64,000 nucleotides of DNA from Orthonyx spaldingii (GCA_013397795.1 VZTJ01004779.1:1-64000), one strand, 5' to 3'. Shown: positions 12,649 through 26,720, counted from the first letter of the stretch. Numbers and translations are program-made. Notes: generated by a model not told the origin, from the letters alone.

Positions 12649-14103
12649 ATATAAACACATCTCTTCACCTCCTAAATAGCCCACTGAGTAGAGGTTGAAG
12701 AGCACCATTGTGTCTTTAATTTCAGATTCACTGAATTTAGCATGGATACTGAGCCGTTGTTTGTGACGTAATTTTACTGGGCCATTTTCAATTGGCTCTG
12801 GCTCTGTCCTCCAAGAAGACGTTGGCAGCATCACACTTCACCAAACAGCCCTGACTTGATGTTCCAAAATTCAGAGTGCCCCGGAGAGCGAAAATTATAA
12901 AAATGGTTCAGCTATTAAGAGTTTTCCTATGCTTTTTCGTTTGTTTGTTTTGTTTAAATTCTGCTTATAACAAAGTTTGGCTTTGGTTAAGCTCTGGGGG
13001 TAGGTTTAGAGTCCACAGGCTCAGGAAGTAGAGAAGAAACTAAAAAGGCAGGTCTGATATGTGGAAAACACATCAATTCAGAAGCTGTTCAGATTACTAA
13101 AAAGTGAGTATATTTTAACTGAGGGTTTTTAAATGCAATTCAACTTGTAATTACATCTAGCCTCATTCCAAAAGCTTATAAACATTCTTAACATTAAATA
13201 GTCAATACCTTAGATAACATAATTTCAGAAACATTAATAGTCAATTCAAACATTTTTATTTTGGGGGACTAGAAGGTACATGATTCTCCAGAATCCAAAT
13301 GTTAAAAAAAATAACTTATCTAGTACTGATCTTACAGAGAATACAAATATTTCTTGATTACTAGTATTAGGAAAACAATTTGAAGCAAAATGTGAGAGAT
13401 AAGAACTTGAGGGAGGTATTATTGATATCTTTTGTAAAGACATCTCTTAACCATCAAGACATGACAAAAGGAACACACAAATTACTAAAAAAATAAAATA
13501 GATGTGTTTTCAACCTTCTCTTTCTCTGTTAATCAAATATTAGCTGTCTCTCTGCCCCCCTCAAAAATACAAAATCATCCAGGAACAATCAATACCTACT
13601 GAGCCCATACTCTCAAACACATTTTGTGACACATAAAGAAGTGCAAGCCACAACAGGCGGCTGCACCACATGTCTGTGACTGAGAAGCTCCACAGTGGGG
13701 AAAATGTGTTCCTGTGCAGGAGAAAGAGAGCTCAGAGCCCTATGGCCTCACATTTAGTCACTCCTTTGTCAGGTGGGTGCAGAAGGAACCATGGGCTCGA
13801 CAGATCACCACTGTCCTACCTGCTGTAGGCAATACACAGGGAAGGTGGGCAGTGAGTTTCTACTGATGTTAATGAAAATAAACGTGTCAGATGTCAAGGG
13901 AGAGATACCCTATGGCAAAGCAGCCAGGAGAGCAGGAACAGCTGACAATATTTCCCATTTGTTCCAGGTTCAAAGTAAACGCCAGCACCGAGCATAGAGA
14001 GAGCTCAGCTTGCTGGGTTAGTGTGCAATCCACTAAATAACAGCTACAGGAAATTGCCATCTCAATCAGCTAACACCACACCTGAGCACCCTTGCAGAAA
14101 TTT

Positions 14104-14152
14104 CCATCCCATCCTGCCCCATCCCATCCTATCCTGTCCCATCCCATCCTCT
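14104..14152. repeat. CATCCCATCCT-type short minisatellite
   Basis: Pyrimidine-rich degenerate tandem copies of CCATCCCATCCTGTCC over about 50 bp; each copy differs slightly. No coding role is seen. Confidence 0.75.
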
Positions 14153-17100
14153 CATATCTGTTTACCTTGCAGACTGAATTAGAAGTACAAGCACTCAAAG
14201 CTTGCTGTAAGGCCTCAGGTTGGGGTCCACATGAAAATCCTTTGCGAAGGTGTTTAGTGTGAGTAGATGTCTTCTTTCCTGAGACTTACAGGAGCAAAGC
14301 TTTGAGATGAAAAAAGGTTGTATTTTTTGTTCACAGTACACCATTTTTGACATCCACATAGACTATTTATATGAAGTAACATCCTGATACTATTCTGACT
14401 TTCTCTGAGGTAAAAAGAAAGTCTTGGAAATGTCAGGTATGGGCTCAAAATATTCCATTAAGCTACAGAATCTGCACACACACTTGAAAAACAAACATTA
14501 ATAAAGAAAAGCAAATTAGCAATGCAATTACTTAATATGTTTAAACCTGGGTTTAGATGATTTTTTTTTTTCCAGGGAAGGTCGTTTTCTCCTGATGTTT
14601 TGTAGGAAGTTAAGTAAGAGACTTTCCAAAATTTTCTCTCCATTCTTTGCATGACAGATAAATCATAGAGAGATTTGTTTAGGAAATCCCGTTATTCATT
14701 GTAAGTTTAAAACACAAGTGGCAATGAATATACAGACATAGAAGAAGACGTTTGCTGGAGTTAATAGTCTCTGGTGAACAGCTCACTGCAGCCCTAATTG
14801 AGTTCCTTGGAACATTTCAGTAGAAAATGTAAACAATTAGTATTATACGTTTACCTTCAGCACCACGTTAGAACACTGTACATTTGTCATCTTAAGACCC
14901 AGGCAACTTCAAACGGAACAATTATGTAAATACAAAGCAGTGAGGAGAACAGCAACACCACTGTCTCTCCATCTATCTTAGCAAAATAGTTCAGTGATGC
15001 CAGGCTCCTTCTTTGACACCACTAACCTATGCCTACCTCAGCAGAACAAATGAATCTGCAACCTGTGCAGATATCTGGGACAAAATTGTTGCAATAAGCA
15101 TTCTCAAATCTTAGTTACTCCACAAAAAGCACTTTATACAATTTTATTCCTCTACATAGGTATTTTAACTTGTAACCATTTAATAACAGAACTGTACAAC
15201 AAAATAAAATAAGTAGCACTCATAAAAAAATCAAGGAAGTCCCAAAAATCTGGGCTTATTCACAGCACGATATTTGCCATGAGCTGCAAGGAGATGACAA
15301 ACTTGTAACCAAGCCATTGGTGAGGATACTGTGACAAAGGTACATTGCTGGGGTGACAGGGGCTGGGAGTACAGGGAAGATCTTTGCTGGTCATGTCGTG
15401 ACCAGGTGGGTGAACACAGCTGGCATTCATCTAGTCCTGCTGCCACAGGAAATTACAGATATTCTTTGCCTGGAAACCCAAATATATCAGATTCACCACC
15501 TGTTTGCTACCTGAAGCCATTTATATAACCTTGTTAGAGGTAGGACATGGGTTTTTTTCCTAGGTAATACGACCTACCTGAATATCAGCCAAATTTTCTG
15601 TTGTAAATAATGGTGTTAGTACAGTTCATCTCCTATTTTCTCCGATTACCTCTTCACTCTTCTAAACAAAAGAGCTTGTGAATAGCTGTCAGTGCCATAT
15701 AGCAAATACCATTCCTACATTTTTTAAATGCTGTTAGTTATTTGAAAAGTGAGAAGCAGCAGCAAAGATGCTATCTGCTTGAAATGACACTTGCCAAGTT
15801 GTTCTCTAGGGAATATTGAAGAAAAATTCCCTTTTAGTCATCTTGGGCACTTTACCAGATATACAACTTTCAAGATCCCCTCAAACAGCAATCTAGAGCA
15901 TAAGGAGTTAGACACAGACTGAGATGCACATGCATTTAATTTTCAATAATGTTTTCATTCCTTGTAGCTCCTTGAATTGTGCTTTTGTTTGTTTGGCTTT
16001 GCTTTGCTTTATTTTGCCTTGTTTTCCTATGGAGACATCAGGACTGAGATACCATTGCACTACATGAGTTTATTGGAAAGAATGGAGTGGAAGCCCAGAG
16101 AACTGGAGTAAAATAGTCATAAATGAGGCTGAAAGTCTCCTAACGGTGCACATGGCAGCTGTTCAAAGAGATGCTGGATTTCCTTAGCTCCCACTTCAGT
16201 CAACTTCCCACTTCATAGCCAATTCAACAAAGAGGTTTTGTAAGGGAAAATGATGCTTTCAGGTGCCATTATACCTGGAGTCTCAGGCACAGTGAGTCTG
16301 ATGCCCCCTGCTCACCGAGAAATGAGCATTCTTTGAAAAGCTGGTGTTTCCTCCTCCAGCCTTCTGATTGCTATCTGTTGGCTTTCTAAGACTCTCCAAA
16401 GTCTTGATGAATAAAATAAAATCAAATATTTCAAAGTAAAGGTAAACCTATGGAAACATACAAAATCATTGGTTATTTCAAATAGCTGACTAGAACACAG
16501 ATGTCTGCCCATTCTTCCTGTTCTTCTGCCCTAGACAGTCATTTGCTATAACTTATTTTACATGTCCTGTAAAAATATGACCTAAGGTATTTTTGTATTA
16601 GTCAGAAAACTCATAAATGGTTTAATATAACGTCTTCATCATAAAAGTTTGCAGATTTGTTAATGATACATGTTCAGCATGCTGATAAGGAAGGCAGCTG
16701 CCTGGTGCTGGGCAGTGGTGAAGCAGCAACAATTAGTGAGTGGAGGATGCTAAAAGACAAAATACTCATCTTAGCTTTTAGTGTAAAAAGGAGTTAATTG
16801 TCTTCCCAAGACTGCATCTAAATATCCACTGCTGTCACTCACAGCAGTTTTGAGCCACCTATGAAATTTGCAAGAAATCACACTATTAAATTCTGTGCAG
16901 TTACTAGTGTCAGGAGACTGTTCACAATATATAAAATTAAGCACATGCACCATTTCATAAGTAAATGTTTTTATTAGCATATTGTACATTCTGCACCTTC
17001 TTCAGATGAGAAGAAAAAAAAATGACCAAAAAGATCTTTAACAGAAAGAACATGTGTCTAGTTGAAATATTAGAAGAAAAATTTCATCACCTTCTCTTTC

Positions 17101-18281
17101 ATAAAGAAGCTGCAAAAGTAATACAAATAAAGCAATTTGTCTAGGGAGTTTAGTTTCTTTAATTTTATTTTGTTAGTTTATTCATCTCAGAAGGAGCTGA
17201 CTGTCTCTAAGCAGAGTGCACAACACAGCTGAAAAAGTAATAGTCCCTTCTTGGGAGCCCACCGTTCAAAGTTAATACCTGGATAAACATCTTGATAAAG
17301 CACTTGGTTAATGAAGCTCTCAGCTGGTCTTCCATGATCTGAGGAACCAGCAGAGCAGAACTGCTCTGTAGCTCCTATTGAATACATGCGCATACATTGA
17401 AGATATAAACGTGTACTTACCATCTTTAATTTTACGTTGATGGAATGAAACAAGGACGTGCCATGCTAGACTTTGGCATCTTTTATCTTAATTTGCTTAA
17501 TAGATGATTAAGTAAAAAAATATTTCTTCTGAAGTCAGCTGAACTAACTGTGGCTGTGTATAACTGGTGCAAAATAAAGAGCAGAATCAGGCCCAGAATT
17601 TGTGAACATGAGTTTCTGGTTATTCTACAATTTAACTGAAGATTCAGCATCATTGTCTTTTCCAAATGTCCATTACTATTGCCATATAAACCATAAATTA
17701 ACTTCTGCATTCTTGTCAAGGTTTTCTTTAAGGCTACAGCTATGACTACAAACTGGAAAATATGTCTCTTCCTTTATCCACTTTGTTCAAAATCATTAAA
17801 GTTAAAATAGAAGCACTAAAGTTAAGTAGAAATACATCAACCTATATTTATGCCTACTGTATATTAAAGATTTTACCTAAAGAGATTAACTTATATTTAT
17901 TTTTTAAAAAATTAGATGGGTCATAGCTAAAAGGAACTGCATTTTTGTAGTACTACTATACTTATTGCTGAGAAGCAAGAGATTCATGATCAAAATGTTT
18001 CCTAGTTTCACTGTATGTTACTTTAAAAAGAACATGTTTTATGTTATCCTAACTTATGGAAAATTCACCAAACCTGGTATTAAAAAAATGAACAGCTTAT
18101 TGTAATAATTATAACATATTAAACATTTTTGTATTTTCATCAATTTTATTCTTACAGGAGAAAAGACATCACTCACTAAATATGAATGCTGCACATGTTA
18201 GCAATAGAAATATTGATTTTTGTAACTTTGATTGCACTTGCCTTAACTTTTCCACACATATATACAAACACAAATAACACG

Positions 18282-18307
18282 TGGGGTGGGGGGGAAGGGG
18301 GAAGAGG
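18282..18307 (+). repeat. G-rich stretch
   Basis: Three long G runs (4, 7 and 5) plus a GG pair within 26 bases. This is a weaker quadruplex candidate than the one at 20,949. Confidence 0.6.
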
Positions 18308-19273
18308 ATTAAGGGAAATAAAACCCACAGAAGTAGGCAAGTTTTACATTATTTAATGAATAACAACACATGAGCTTATTCAATACAATCCTTGTAAAGA
18401 GCACATGATGCCATAGGTTTGTTAAAGCACAAGGTGTACTTTGTCTAGACTTAAAATCCCAACAAAACAACACAAAACCAAACAAAAAAAAACCTTTTGG
18501 TGTGACTTTGATTTAGGTTTAAAAAAGCTGGATGTTTAAAAAAAATCTTTATTACTTGCATATGAATATTTTTGTATGATAATATATGAAGAAGGTTTTA
18601 AAACAAAACAAAAAACCCCACTTGCTTTATAGTGTGCAAATTTTAGAGAAAAATAAACAGGGTATGTGTCCAGTTTGTAAAACAATGTTCTCCTTTCAAG
18701 ATTACTCTTTCACTGACTAAATGCAAGGTTATGACAACTTGAAATACATTTTTTTGTGAACTGACAAAGAAAAAATAAAGCAATGTGAATAATTTGCGTA
18801 TGCCAACTTTTTTTTTTTTTTTTGAAAGAAATTGTTGCTAGTAGCAATACAAATTTAAGAGCATGATAGGGAAGGTTTTGAAGGTACCAGTTCAGTGATT
18901 GGACTAGAAGGGCATACTGGGCCAGAGCATACGCACTGGATAAGCTGGCACCGCTCCACTGGAGGCAATGGAGCTGCTCCAGCTTTCACCAGCTGAGAAT
19001 CCGACCTCTAATATTTTCCTTCTTGTTGTTTTCTCTTGTTCTGCTCTTTTATTTCATGAGAATGTTTTCTTTAGGATATACAATTTTTTTTATGTGCATT
19101 CTTTTTTCTTAAAAGCACTAAGGGTTATGGATATAATCATAGTAAAGCAGGAAGTGCAGTCTCATAACTCTGGGGCAAGGATTTTGTGTGTGGGTGGCGC
19201 ATACATGTTTGATTTATTGCAGCATTGCTCAAGTTTTGTGACAGCTTAGCCCCACTGGAACCAGAGGGTGACA

Positions 19274-19322
19274 GGGGAATAGAGTAACATGGTGGGGAAT
19301 AGAGCAACATGGTAGGGAATAA
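19274..19322. repeat. 20-bp tandem repeat, about 2.4 copies
   Basis: GGGGAATAGAGTAACATGGT is followed by a copy differing at one base (AGAGCAACATGGT) and a partial third copy. A GT-rich stretch follows at about 19,336-19,362. No gene is associated. Confidence 0.8.
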
Positions 19323-20694
19323 TTTTTAGCAGTCTCTGTGTGTGTGTGGTGTGTTTGTGTGAGCAGCATGGAAGACCCTGACTGATGCAGAAACTGTAGT
19401 GGAACAGAAGGAGCTCAAATCACAGCAATGTTGTCATTGTACCAATGAAAGCTAACAAGAAAATGTCAAAAAGGGCATTACTGAAAACCTGGATGTATGC
19501 TTTTCTCTTTTAAGTCTGTTGAATATGACATCATGCCTGGGTCAGGACAAATTCCATCCTTGGGTTTCTGAACAGACTGTAAGCTCTATGGCTCTCTTCT
19601 AAACTGCAGTGGCAGAAATCATTATCCAAGGCAATGGGTTTATACCTGTGTTACACCATTCACATGAACTGCAATCAGCTTCTTTTTGGCCTTCCTATCA
19701 AGACCCTCACCTTCTGAAGTCCTGAAAGATGTAAGAAACACTGAACATTTTTCCACTCTTTTATTATTTTTTTAAAGCCGTGATTCTCCTCAGATGCCAG
19801 GGGAATTGCTCCAAATGTGAACCTCTGTAACACAAGAATTTGGGCCTTGCAATAAGAGACAGGCACCAGTGCACAGCAGCTCTTACAAAGGTCAATTGTA
19901 TGCCATAGCTAGAGCTTAAGTTGTCAAAAGCGCTGGTGATCTTCTGGCTCCAGAAGCCCAGGCCATAGACCAACCTGTGTGTCTGTAGCTCATGAGTATT
20001 ACAAGACTTTTAAGATGTGACAACTGAATTGGTTTACCTGCAGCAATTCAAGTTTAAGTGCATTTTTAATATTACTGTATTTTGCGCCTGCAGTCTGGAG
20101 TCAAGGTGAACTATATTAAAAAATATTGTTTCTACAGACAGTCACCCTTTTGAACTTTGTCTGCTTCATCTACTTCTCATGAGATTTTTATCTTTGCTAT
20201 ACAAAATATCAGTAAGATCATTTGAATAAATGGTCATGGTTTCACCAATATCACCACAATTCATTGGCCTGGTACGGTGGCAGGAAATGCATTTAGCATT
20301 CGATTAGACATCATAAGAGTTATGATTACTCAACTACCAGCATGTGACGTGCACAGAAATATGGTATCCACTGTAAATTCAAAAAATATTTATGTATATT
20401 TAGTTACATTTTTTAAATATTGCTATTTAACAGACATTAATAAAAAAAATTGAAGAACATAATTCTCTATTCTTTACTGCATTGCTCTGCATTCCTTACA
20501 ATTCTTAGACACACAACTGAGACAAATATAAGTGCAAAAATTTTAGCAATTACTGGTATTCTCTCCCAAAATCATACTTGCATGAACAGGCTGGGAAGCC
20601 ACATAGGGCTGCACACGTGAAGAGAGACAATCACAGGATAAAAGTAAGTAAATGAGAATATTACTTGAAGAACACTGGAGTCCTGGTTTCAAAA

Positions 20695-20745
20695 AATAAA
20701 TAAATAAATAAAGACAAAGACAGAGACAGAGACAAACAAACAGAA
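20695..20745. repeat. AAAT and ACAGAG simple repeat
   Basis: Four AAAT units run directly into ACAAAGACAGAGACAGAGAC-type units. It is purine-rich on the + strand. Confidence 0.75.
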
Positions 20746-20948
20746 AGAATAAAAGCAGCAAAAAGCACTAACACTGATCAAAATACTTACAGTACCTCTG
20801 GACATCTTTTGTGGATTCCCCTGACATGTACCACTTAAAGTTATTCTTATAATCAATTGCACTGATTGATTAAATTCAATTTTCCCCCTCTTTATGCGTG
20901 TTTATTTCCAGTTTTTATTTTTCCCAACATATGCTTTTCTTTTTATTT

Positions 20949-20975
20949 GGGGGGGGTGGGGGGAGGGGAGCGGGG
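20949..20975 (+). other. Strong G-quadruplex-forming motif
   Basis: G runs of 8, 6, 4 and 4 are separated by single T and A and by AGC, satisfying the four-run, short-loop rule for intramolecular quadruplexes. It sits alone in AT-rich DNA with no gene nearby in the window. Confidence 0.75.
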
Positions 20976-22616
20976 AGCTGTTTTTACTTACTTTATTTTG
21001 AATAGATCATTGAATTTGGTAGTTAATGAAAAAATAAGCATCATTTAAGTACTAAGTTTGTGTTGTTAGGAATTTAGTGTCATATCTGTAATTGAAACAT
21101 AGGTTTATGAACAGAGCTGTGAAATGCAATTATTCACATGCTGTGAGCCTACATGTCAACTACTGAATCAGGGAGATCAGAATGTCATTTGAAGTAATAC
21201 ATACATAACTGAAAATTAAATGCTCAGGTATTTACAGCATCCAGTGAAGTGCAAATAAAACTTGTTTGCAAGTAAAAAAAAAGTTTTATTTCAAATGGAG
21301 AATTTTAAGAGAAGGTCTTCTGTTAAACAAGAAATGTAAAAGACACCTTGATAGTCATATACTACAAAAGGCGATGCTGAGAATAAGAAAAAGAGACATT
21401 ATGATGCAAGATAGATCTGTAATTGTAGTTTAAGTTTTCAAAATCACTACAAAATTCTGAGAAATACACCCTCACCTCAAATAGACTCATGGATTGCAGA
21501 CAGGTTAGTTTCAAAGCTCAGTGAAAACAAATTCCAGGAGTAAAATGCACAGCAAACATATTTTTCTGCAGAACAGGAACTGCAGTATTGAGAATAATGT
21601 GAACAGAGGAGATAAAACAGTAACATAGAAGTGATGTCCAAATGCATTGTCTGGAGATTGAAAAATAGGCTCCAGAAAATTAGTCAGAGATCTTTAAAGT
21701 GTTTTCCTTTCCAGTTGCATGCGGAATGGGTTCATTCTTTTAAATCAATATGCACACCACAAAATCAAATAGCTATTCTTCTCTGAGCACTGATGAACCT
21801 TACCCAGTTCTGCATGTTCTCCATACTTATACTGCAGGGAAATAAGCACTGAGCAAGGTAAAGCTAGGACAAAGCCTGGGCCCCTTATGATTACTTTATA
21901 TAGCACTCTCATTTCTGTCTTGAGAAATTAGGTGTTGACTGTCTTCAGATTTAGTATTGGCTGTAGTGAAGACAGCTGTCAGAAGCAACACAGCCCAAAT
22001 ATCTGATGTGGGAATATACTGTGGCTTTTCTGTCTGCAGCTCTGGATACACTGCCAACAACAAGCATGAGATTTTTGTTCTCCAGTGAGCATCATCTTGC
22101 ACCTGATAGTAGCACCACATCTACTGGAGATCATGGAAAGAATACAAAAGCATTGAAGGAAGAATCTACTATGAAAGAGGATGCAAGAAAAAGAACTATT
22201 GTTCCTATGCTGGTTGGCTTCTCATCCCACATAATAAATTCCTTGTTGTCTCCTCCAAGCCTTGCTCAGTCCTGGTTTCTGGCCCCAAATGAATGAGATC
22301 CATAGGTAATGCTAAGCCACAAGGTTTGAACACCTCCAGGCAGTACCAGCTCAGCCACCTTTACACTTCCCACTGCAAGAAGTGACCTCCTTCAAGTTAA
22401 CTTCCAAAACTCCCCTAACTGTAACTAATTATTATAGGTTCTACTTGGCCACAGAATTTTGTGTGCTACCAATACACTGCATTTCTGTCTTCAGTTTTTG
22501 GTTTTGCTATCCTGCTTTTCTTAATACATCTAAAGAGGACATTTTTGTTATGAAGAATTGGTTGTAAAGCTAAAGAGTGTAAATTTTTTTCATGTACAAA
22601 AGTGAGGATCTGGTGG

Positions 22617-23826
22617 TGTGGTGGTTTGACCTTGACTGGACACCAGGTGCCGGCCCCAGCCACTCTGTCACTCCCTTCCTCATCTGGATAGGGGAGTGAA
22701 AATATAACAAAAGGCTCATGTGTTGAGATAAGGACAGGGAGAGATCACTCACCAACGACCATCATGGGCAAAACAGACTTGACTTGAGGAAATTGGTTTA
22801 ATTTATTACCAGTCAAAATCAGAGTAAGAGAATGAGAAATAAAACCAAATCTTCAAATGCCTTCACCTCACCCTTCCCTCCTTTCTGGACTCAGCTTTAT
22901 TCCTGAGTCCCTCTTCCTTTTCCTCCCATGCAGTAGTGCAAGGGGACAGGAAATGGGGGCTGTAGTCGTTTCGTCACACATTGTCTCTGCTGCTCCTTCC
23001 TTCTCAGGGGGAGGACTCTTCCCACTCCTCCCCTGATCCAGGGTGGGTTGCCTCCCACAGGGCATAGTCCTCCATGAACTTCTGCAACACGAGTCCTTCC
23101 CACAGGCTTCAGCCCTTCACAAAGGTCAGCACGGATCCCTTCTGTGGGGTGCAGCCCTTCAGGAACAGAGTGCTCCAGCATGGATCCCCCATGGGTCCAC
23201 AGATCCCATGGGTCCACAGATCCTGACAGGATCTTGCTCTAGCACAGGCTTCCTATGGTGTTACAGCCTCCTTAGGACATCCTGCTCTGGAACAGGGTTC
23301 TCCATGACCTTCAGGTGTATAACTGCTCCACTGTGGAGCTCCATGGGCTGCAGGGGCACAGCTCCCTCACCTTGCTCTTCATTATGGGCTGCAGGGGAAT
23401 CTCTGCTCTGACACCTGGAGTACTTTTCCCACTTCTGCTTCGCTGACCCTGGGTGCCTGCAGGTCTGTTGCTCACATATTCTCTCTCCTCTCTTCTCTGG
23501 CTGCTGTTGCTTGTTGCACATTTGGGATTTTTTCCTTCTCTGCTTTGCTATCCCGGTGGCACTGACACCATCACTGGTGGGCTCAGCCTTGGCCAGTGGC
23601 AGGTCTCTCTTGTAGGCAGCTGGTGTTGGATTTGTCAGACATGGGGGGAGCTTCTGGCAGCTTCTCAGAGAAGTTACCCCTGTAACTCCCAAAAGTTACG
23701 CCTGTGGTTCCCCTGCTACCAAACCCTTGCCAGGCAAACCCAAGGCAAGTGGTGTGAGAATGAGTTTGAAATTGTCGCAACAGCAACGTAAGAAGATGTC
23801 GTGGTTTTAAGGCTGAAACCAGGACA
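22617..23826 (-). mobile_element. Solo LTR, avian ERVL-type, minus orientation
   Basis: About 1.2 kb bounded by TG/CA. Read on the minus strand it starts TGTCCTGGTTTCAGCCTTAA and ends GGTCAAACCACCACA. A minus-strand AATAAA lies at 22,802-22,807, placing the R/U5 end on the left, as expected. The body has the GC-rich CTCCAGCATGGGTCC-type degenerate repeats common in one class of bird ERVL LTRs. No gag, pol or env adjoins it, so it is a solo LTR. Flanking 5-bp duplications are not evident, and open frames on both strands inside it are incidental. A 17-bp perfect tandem duplication lies at 23,188-23,221. Confidence 0.8.
23188..23221. repeat. 17-bp tandem duplication inside the LTR
   Basis: CCCATGGGTCCACAGAT occurs twice without mismatch within the 22.6-kb LTR, in the region of CTCCAGC/GGGTCC-like degenerate repeats. 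Confidence 0.85.
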
Positions 23827-26022
23827 GAGGCCAGCACTTATTCTAATGATTGAAATAACAGAATGTACTCTTCCAAGCAAATAGTTAATTAGTGATTAAT
23901 GTAATCAATAGATGCCTGGGGATCCAGGCATCCTTAGGTTATAGGTAAGTGAAATACAATAAAAAGATAGCAACCTAAATAATTGTTTGCCAAAAAAGTT
24001 TGAGCATCTGCTAAAGGAACTGTTTCGAGCTATTAAGTTTTTAAAAAAAACCTCAAAAACTATGATTTCATCCATAATAACTTTGTAGAAGTTGCCTCAG
24101 TCTCTCTGGTAAATAATTATCATTTTTAAACTGATTAAATAAATATTTATATTAGAGATTAGAAGGGGTTTCAAGGACTTATTACAGACTCTCTTTGTTG
24201 TAAATAGGATGAAATAGCTCTGATCTAATCTCCTGGGTAAATAACAGATTTTATAACTTTTAATTAAAAATAGGAGAAGTGAAATCCTTTTAAACAAATA
24301 CTAAATATCATTAAGGATTTGATTCAAAAGTGACAAAAGACATCAGCTGTAAAAAAACCAGAAGAATATTCCACCCTTGATTTTTGTTTTCTCAATAAAA
24401 TAAAATGCCAGATACTGGAGATTCCCTTCAGAGCTTGTAATGTGGGACTGAGAAATGAGGTCTGGTCTTTAAACTTGTATGGACCATTTTACAAAAACTG
24501 TTGTGGTCTGAAGCTGGCTTAACTTTAAGTAGACAATTTTTAAGATTTGATATTAAATATATTTTGTACATCAGCAGAATCTGGAGCACAAGTGACAGAG
24601 TTAGAAAGATTTTTATTTCAGTGTGGAAAGAGACTGCTCTGTGCCTGAAGAGATTATGCTTGCAGGTCATGAGTTTTTGTAATTGTTCATCCCTATATTA
24701 GTCTTGTTTAAAAAAAAATCCACTCAGAAACAACAGGAAAGTAGTTGATTTTCTTTCTGAATACAACTTGTAGGTCATTTAATCATATGAGGACTTTCAC
24801 TGTCTTTCCAGAATTATGAATGAATTTACAGTGGTTATGAAGTAATTTCCCCATCCTTTCTTCAATTGTGAAATTATTTCTGGGGAAATATTTTCTCTCT
24901 TGAGAACCCTGTTGTCTTAAAATACTTTGTAGGATGTGGCCAGGGGGAAAATAAATTATGAAGGTGTGGAATAGAAATGTAAATCCTCTCTATTAGTTAT
25001 AAGAAAGACACGACACAAAAGATGTCCAGACAAGTCCAAAAAGGCTTGGTACCTACTTCAGATAGCTCTTGAAGGTGCCTCAGAGCAGAAATAAAGGATA
25101 GTCCTACAAATATTGCACTAGGAGAAATGCTACTGGCTGTCAAGCTCACTCGTTACTATAAGTACCCTAAGTACCCAATGTGGTACATTTCTTAAACTTA
25201 AATCCAAGTAGTTTTTTCATTATTATTCTCAGATTTATTGTTCCAGGCTATCAATTTCTACTGTTCAGAAGTCATTATACACGTACCCTGAATATAGTGT
25301 TTCTGTGCCAATTTTGTTTCTATGCACAATTAATTCTCTCATTCTTTGCATTTACTCAGAAAATATTAGATATGATGTACCATCCATGCATCTTGGCTTC
25401 TTTTTTATTAAGAAAAACAAGACATGACAGTCTGGTCTTCCCATAATTCTCTTCCCCTTCAGCATCTGTAAGATTTCTCCATGATGGTTCTGGTGTGGTA
25501 TGCTGTTGAGGATCTACAAGAAATCTTCCACCAAGGCTTTGTAAAATGTCACTGATATGTCTAGCTCTATTCCACATGTAGTTTTCCTGATTAAAATAAT
25601 CTTATTTTTATTAATGTCTAGAGCAATGACTCAGAATTGCCTAATGATGCTCTGTACATAATGGTCTATGCATAAAGTTTTGGGCTTAGTCATTATTTTT
25701 GGTGGTTGTTTTTGGGATGCAATAGTTATAATCCTTCCAGGCTTTAGTTAAGTCTTAAAGTCCTCTGTTGTTTGTGTGTTATTCTTACTTATTGACAGTG
25801 CTTCCCAAAGCTGTGAATCAGAATTTTTACAACTTAAAGCAAGGGCAAGATGCAAAGACTGTCCACAATACAGGTCTGAGAGCTCCATTACCAACCTCTC
25901 CTGACTAAAAGGTTTGCTTTCAATATAGTGCAACATAATCCTCTTTATCTATTATTTTATCAGTTCATCTGTATTGTCTAATAATTTCCCATGCATGTTT
26001 TACTGACATCTGGATTGATAAG
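23827..26022. other. Intergenic DNA between two LTRs
   Basis: AT-rich single-copy-looking sequence. No exon, RNA gene or repeat family is recognised. Confidence 0.6.
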
Positions 26023-26720
26023 TGTCACAACCCACTGGTGGAGTGTGAGGTGTTTGGTAAATTCTTGTTAGGTTGAAGAAAGCCACCAGACCACATTGTC
26101 AGGGAACTCTTAGACTTTATTGCACAGTCACCATAACTTTGGCAACCAGCCCACTGTTTAGACTGGAAAGACACTGGTTAGCAAGCCCTTGATAGATTTC
26201 CACAAGACTGGAGGCAAACAAGTCCTTAATTTTGTACGGTACACTTCAGTATTCAATGGTTCTGGCTCACAAGTCACAACACACCTCCGTAATCCCCCAG
26301 CTCCCACAACAGTGTTCAGTATGGAGTATGGGGTAAAATATGATAGGCATGCATTCCTCAGAAGACAAAGAATGTCGCCAGCCTTTAGATCCCACGTTGG
26401 TCCTGCCACGTGGATGGTTTGGAGCCAGACTTGTGAGATAAAAAAAAGTGCAAGAGAAAGAGAGGAAAGGAGAGGAGAAGGAGAAGAGGGGAAAAGATCA
26501 GGAGAGAGCCCAATCTGCTCCTTTTTTAGTTCACCAGGTACACACATCTTATGTAAATTAGCCTTTTCATGCATTTTGTTGTACCCATTCTCAGAAAGTG
26601 ATTTAGGGGTGTGATGAGCTGAGCGTGAGACTCAAGGGCGGAGCAGGAATTTGGCTGAGACCAGCACTGCCTGACCTCCACAGGACCCTCTGCTCCAAAC
26701 ACATTTTTCCTGTCATAACA
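26023..26720 (-). mobile_element. Solo LTR of a second ERV family, minus orientation
   Basis: About 700 bp with inverted termini: the + strand begins TGTCACAACCC and ends CCTGTCATAACA. Read on the minus strand it starts TGTTATGACAGG and ends GGGTTGTGACA. A minus-strand AATAAA at 26,116-26,121 lies about 95 bp before its 3' end, a normal R/U5 distance. A pure purine run on the + strand (about 26,452-26,498) falls in the U3 side. Its termini differ from those of the ERVL-type copies, so I treat it as another family. No clear target duplication (GATAAG and GTCAGA flanks) and no internal viral genes were found. Confidence 0.7.

Larger units (their letters stand above)
9598..22616. other. Intergenic DNA downstream of IL1RAPL1
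   Basis: About 13 kb with no recognisable exon or RNA gene. Open frames are short and unremarkable. It holds the LTR-like remnant at 10,510, a T-run at 12,630-12,648, a CATCC-type minisatellite at 14.1 kb, a G-rich stretch at 18,282-18,307, a 20-bp repeat at 19,274, an AAAT/ACAGAG simple repeat at 20.7 kb and a strong G-quadruplex motif at 20,949. Otherwise I see nothing assignable. Confidence 0.7.

Noticed and set aside
23261..23692. 143-codon minus-strand and overlapping plus-strand open frames
   Set aside because: Both lie inside the GC-richer ERVL-type LTR; open frames on both strands reflect base composition.
26158..26614. Two overlapping open frames of about 140 codons on opposite strands
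   Set aside because: They are contained in the second-family LTR and include the simple purine run; no domain is recognisable.
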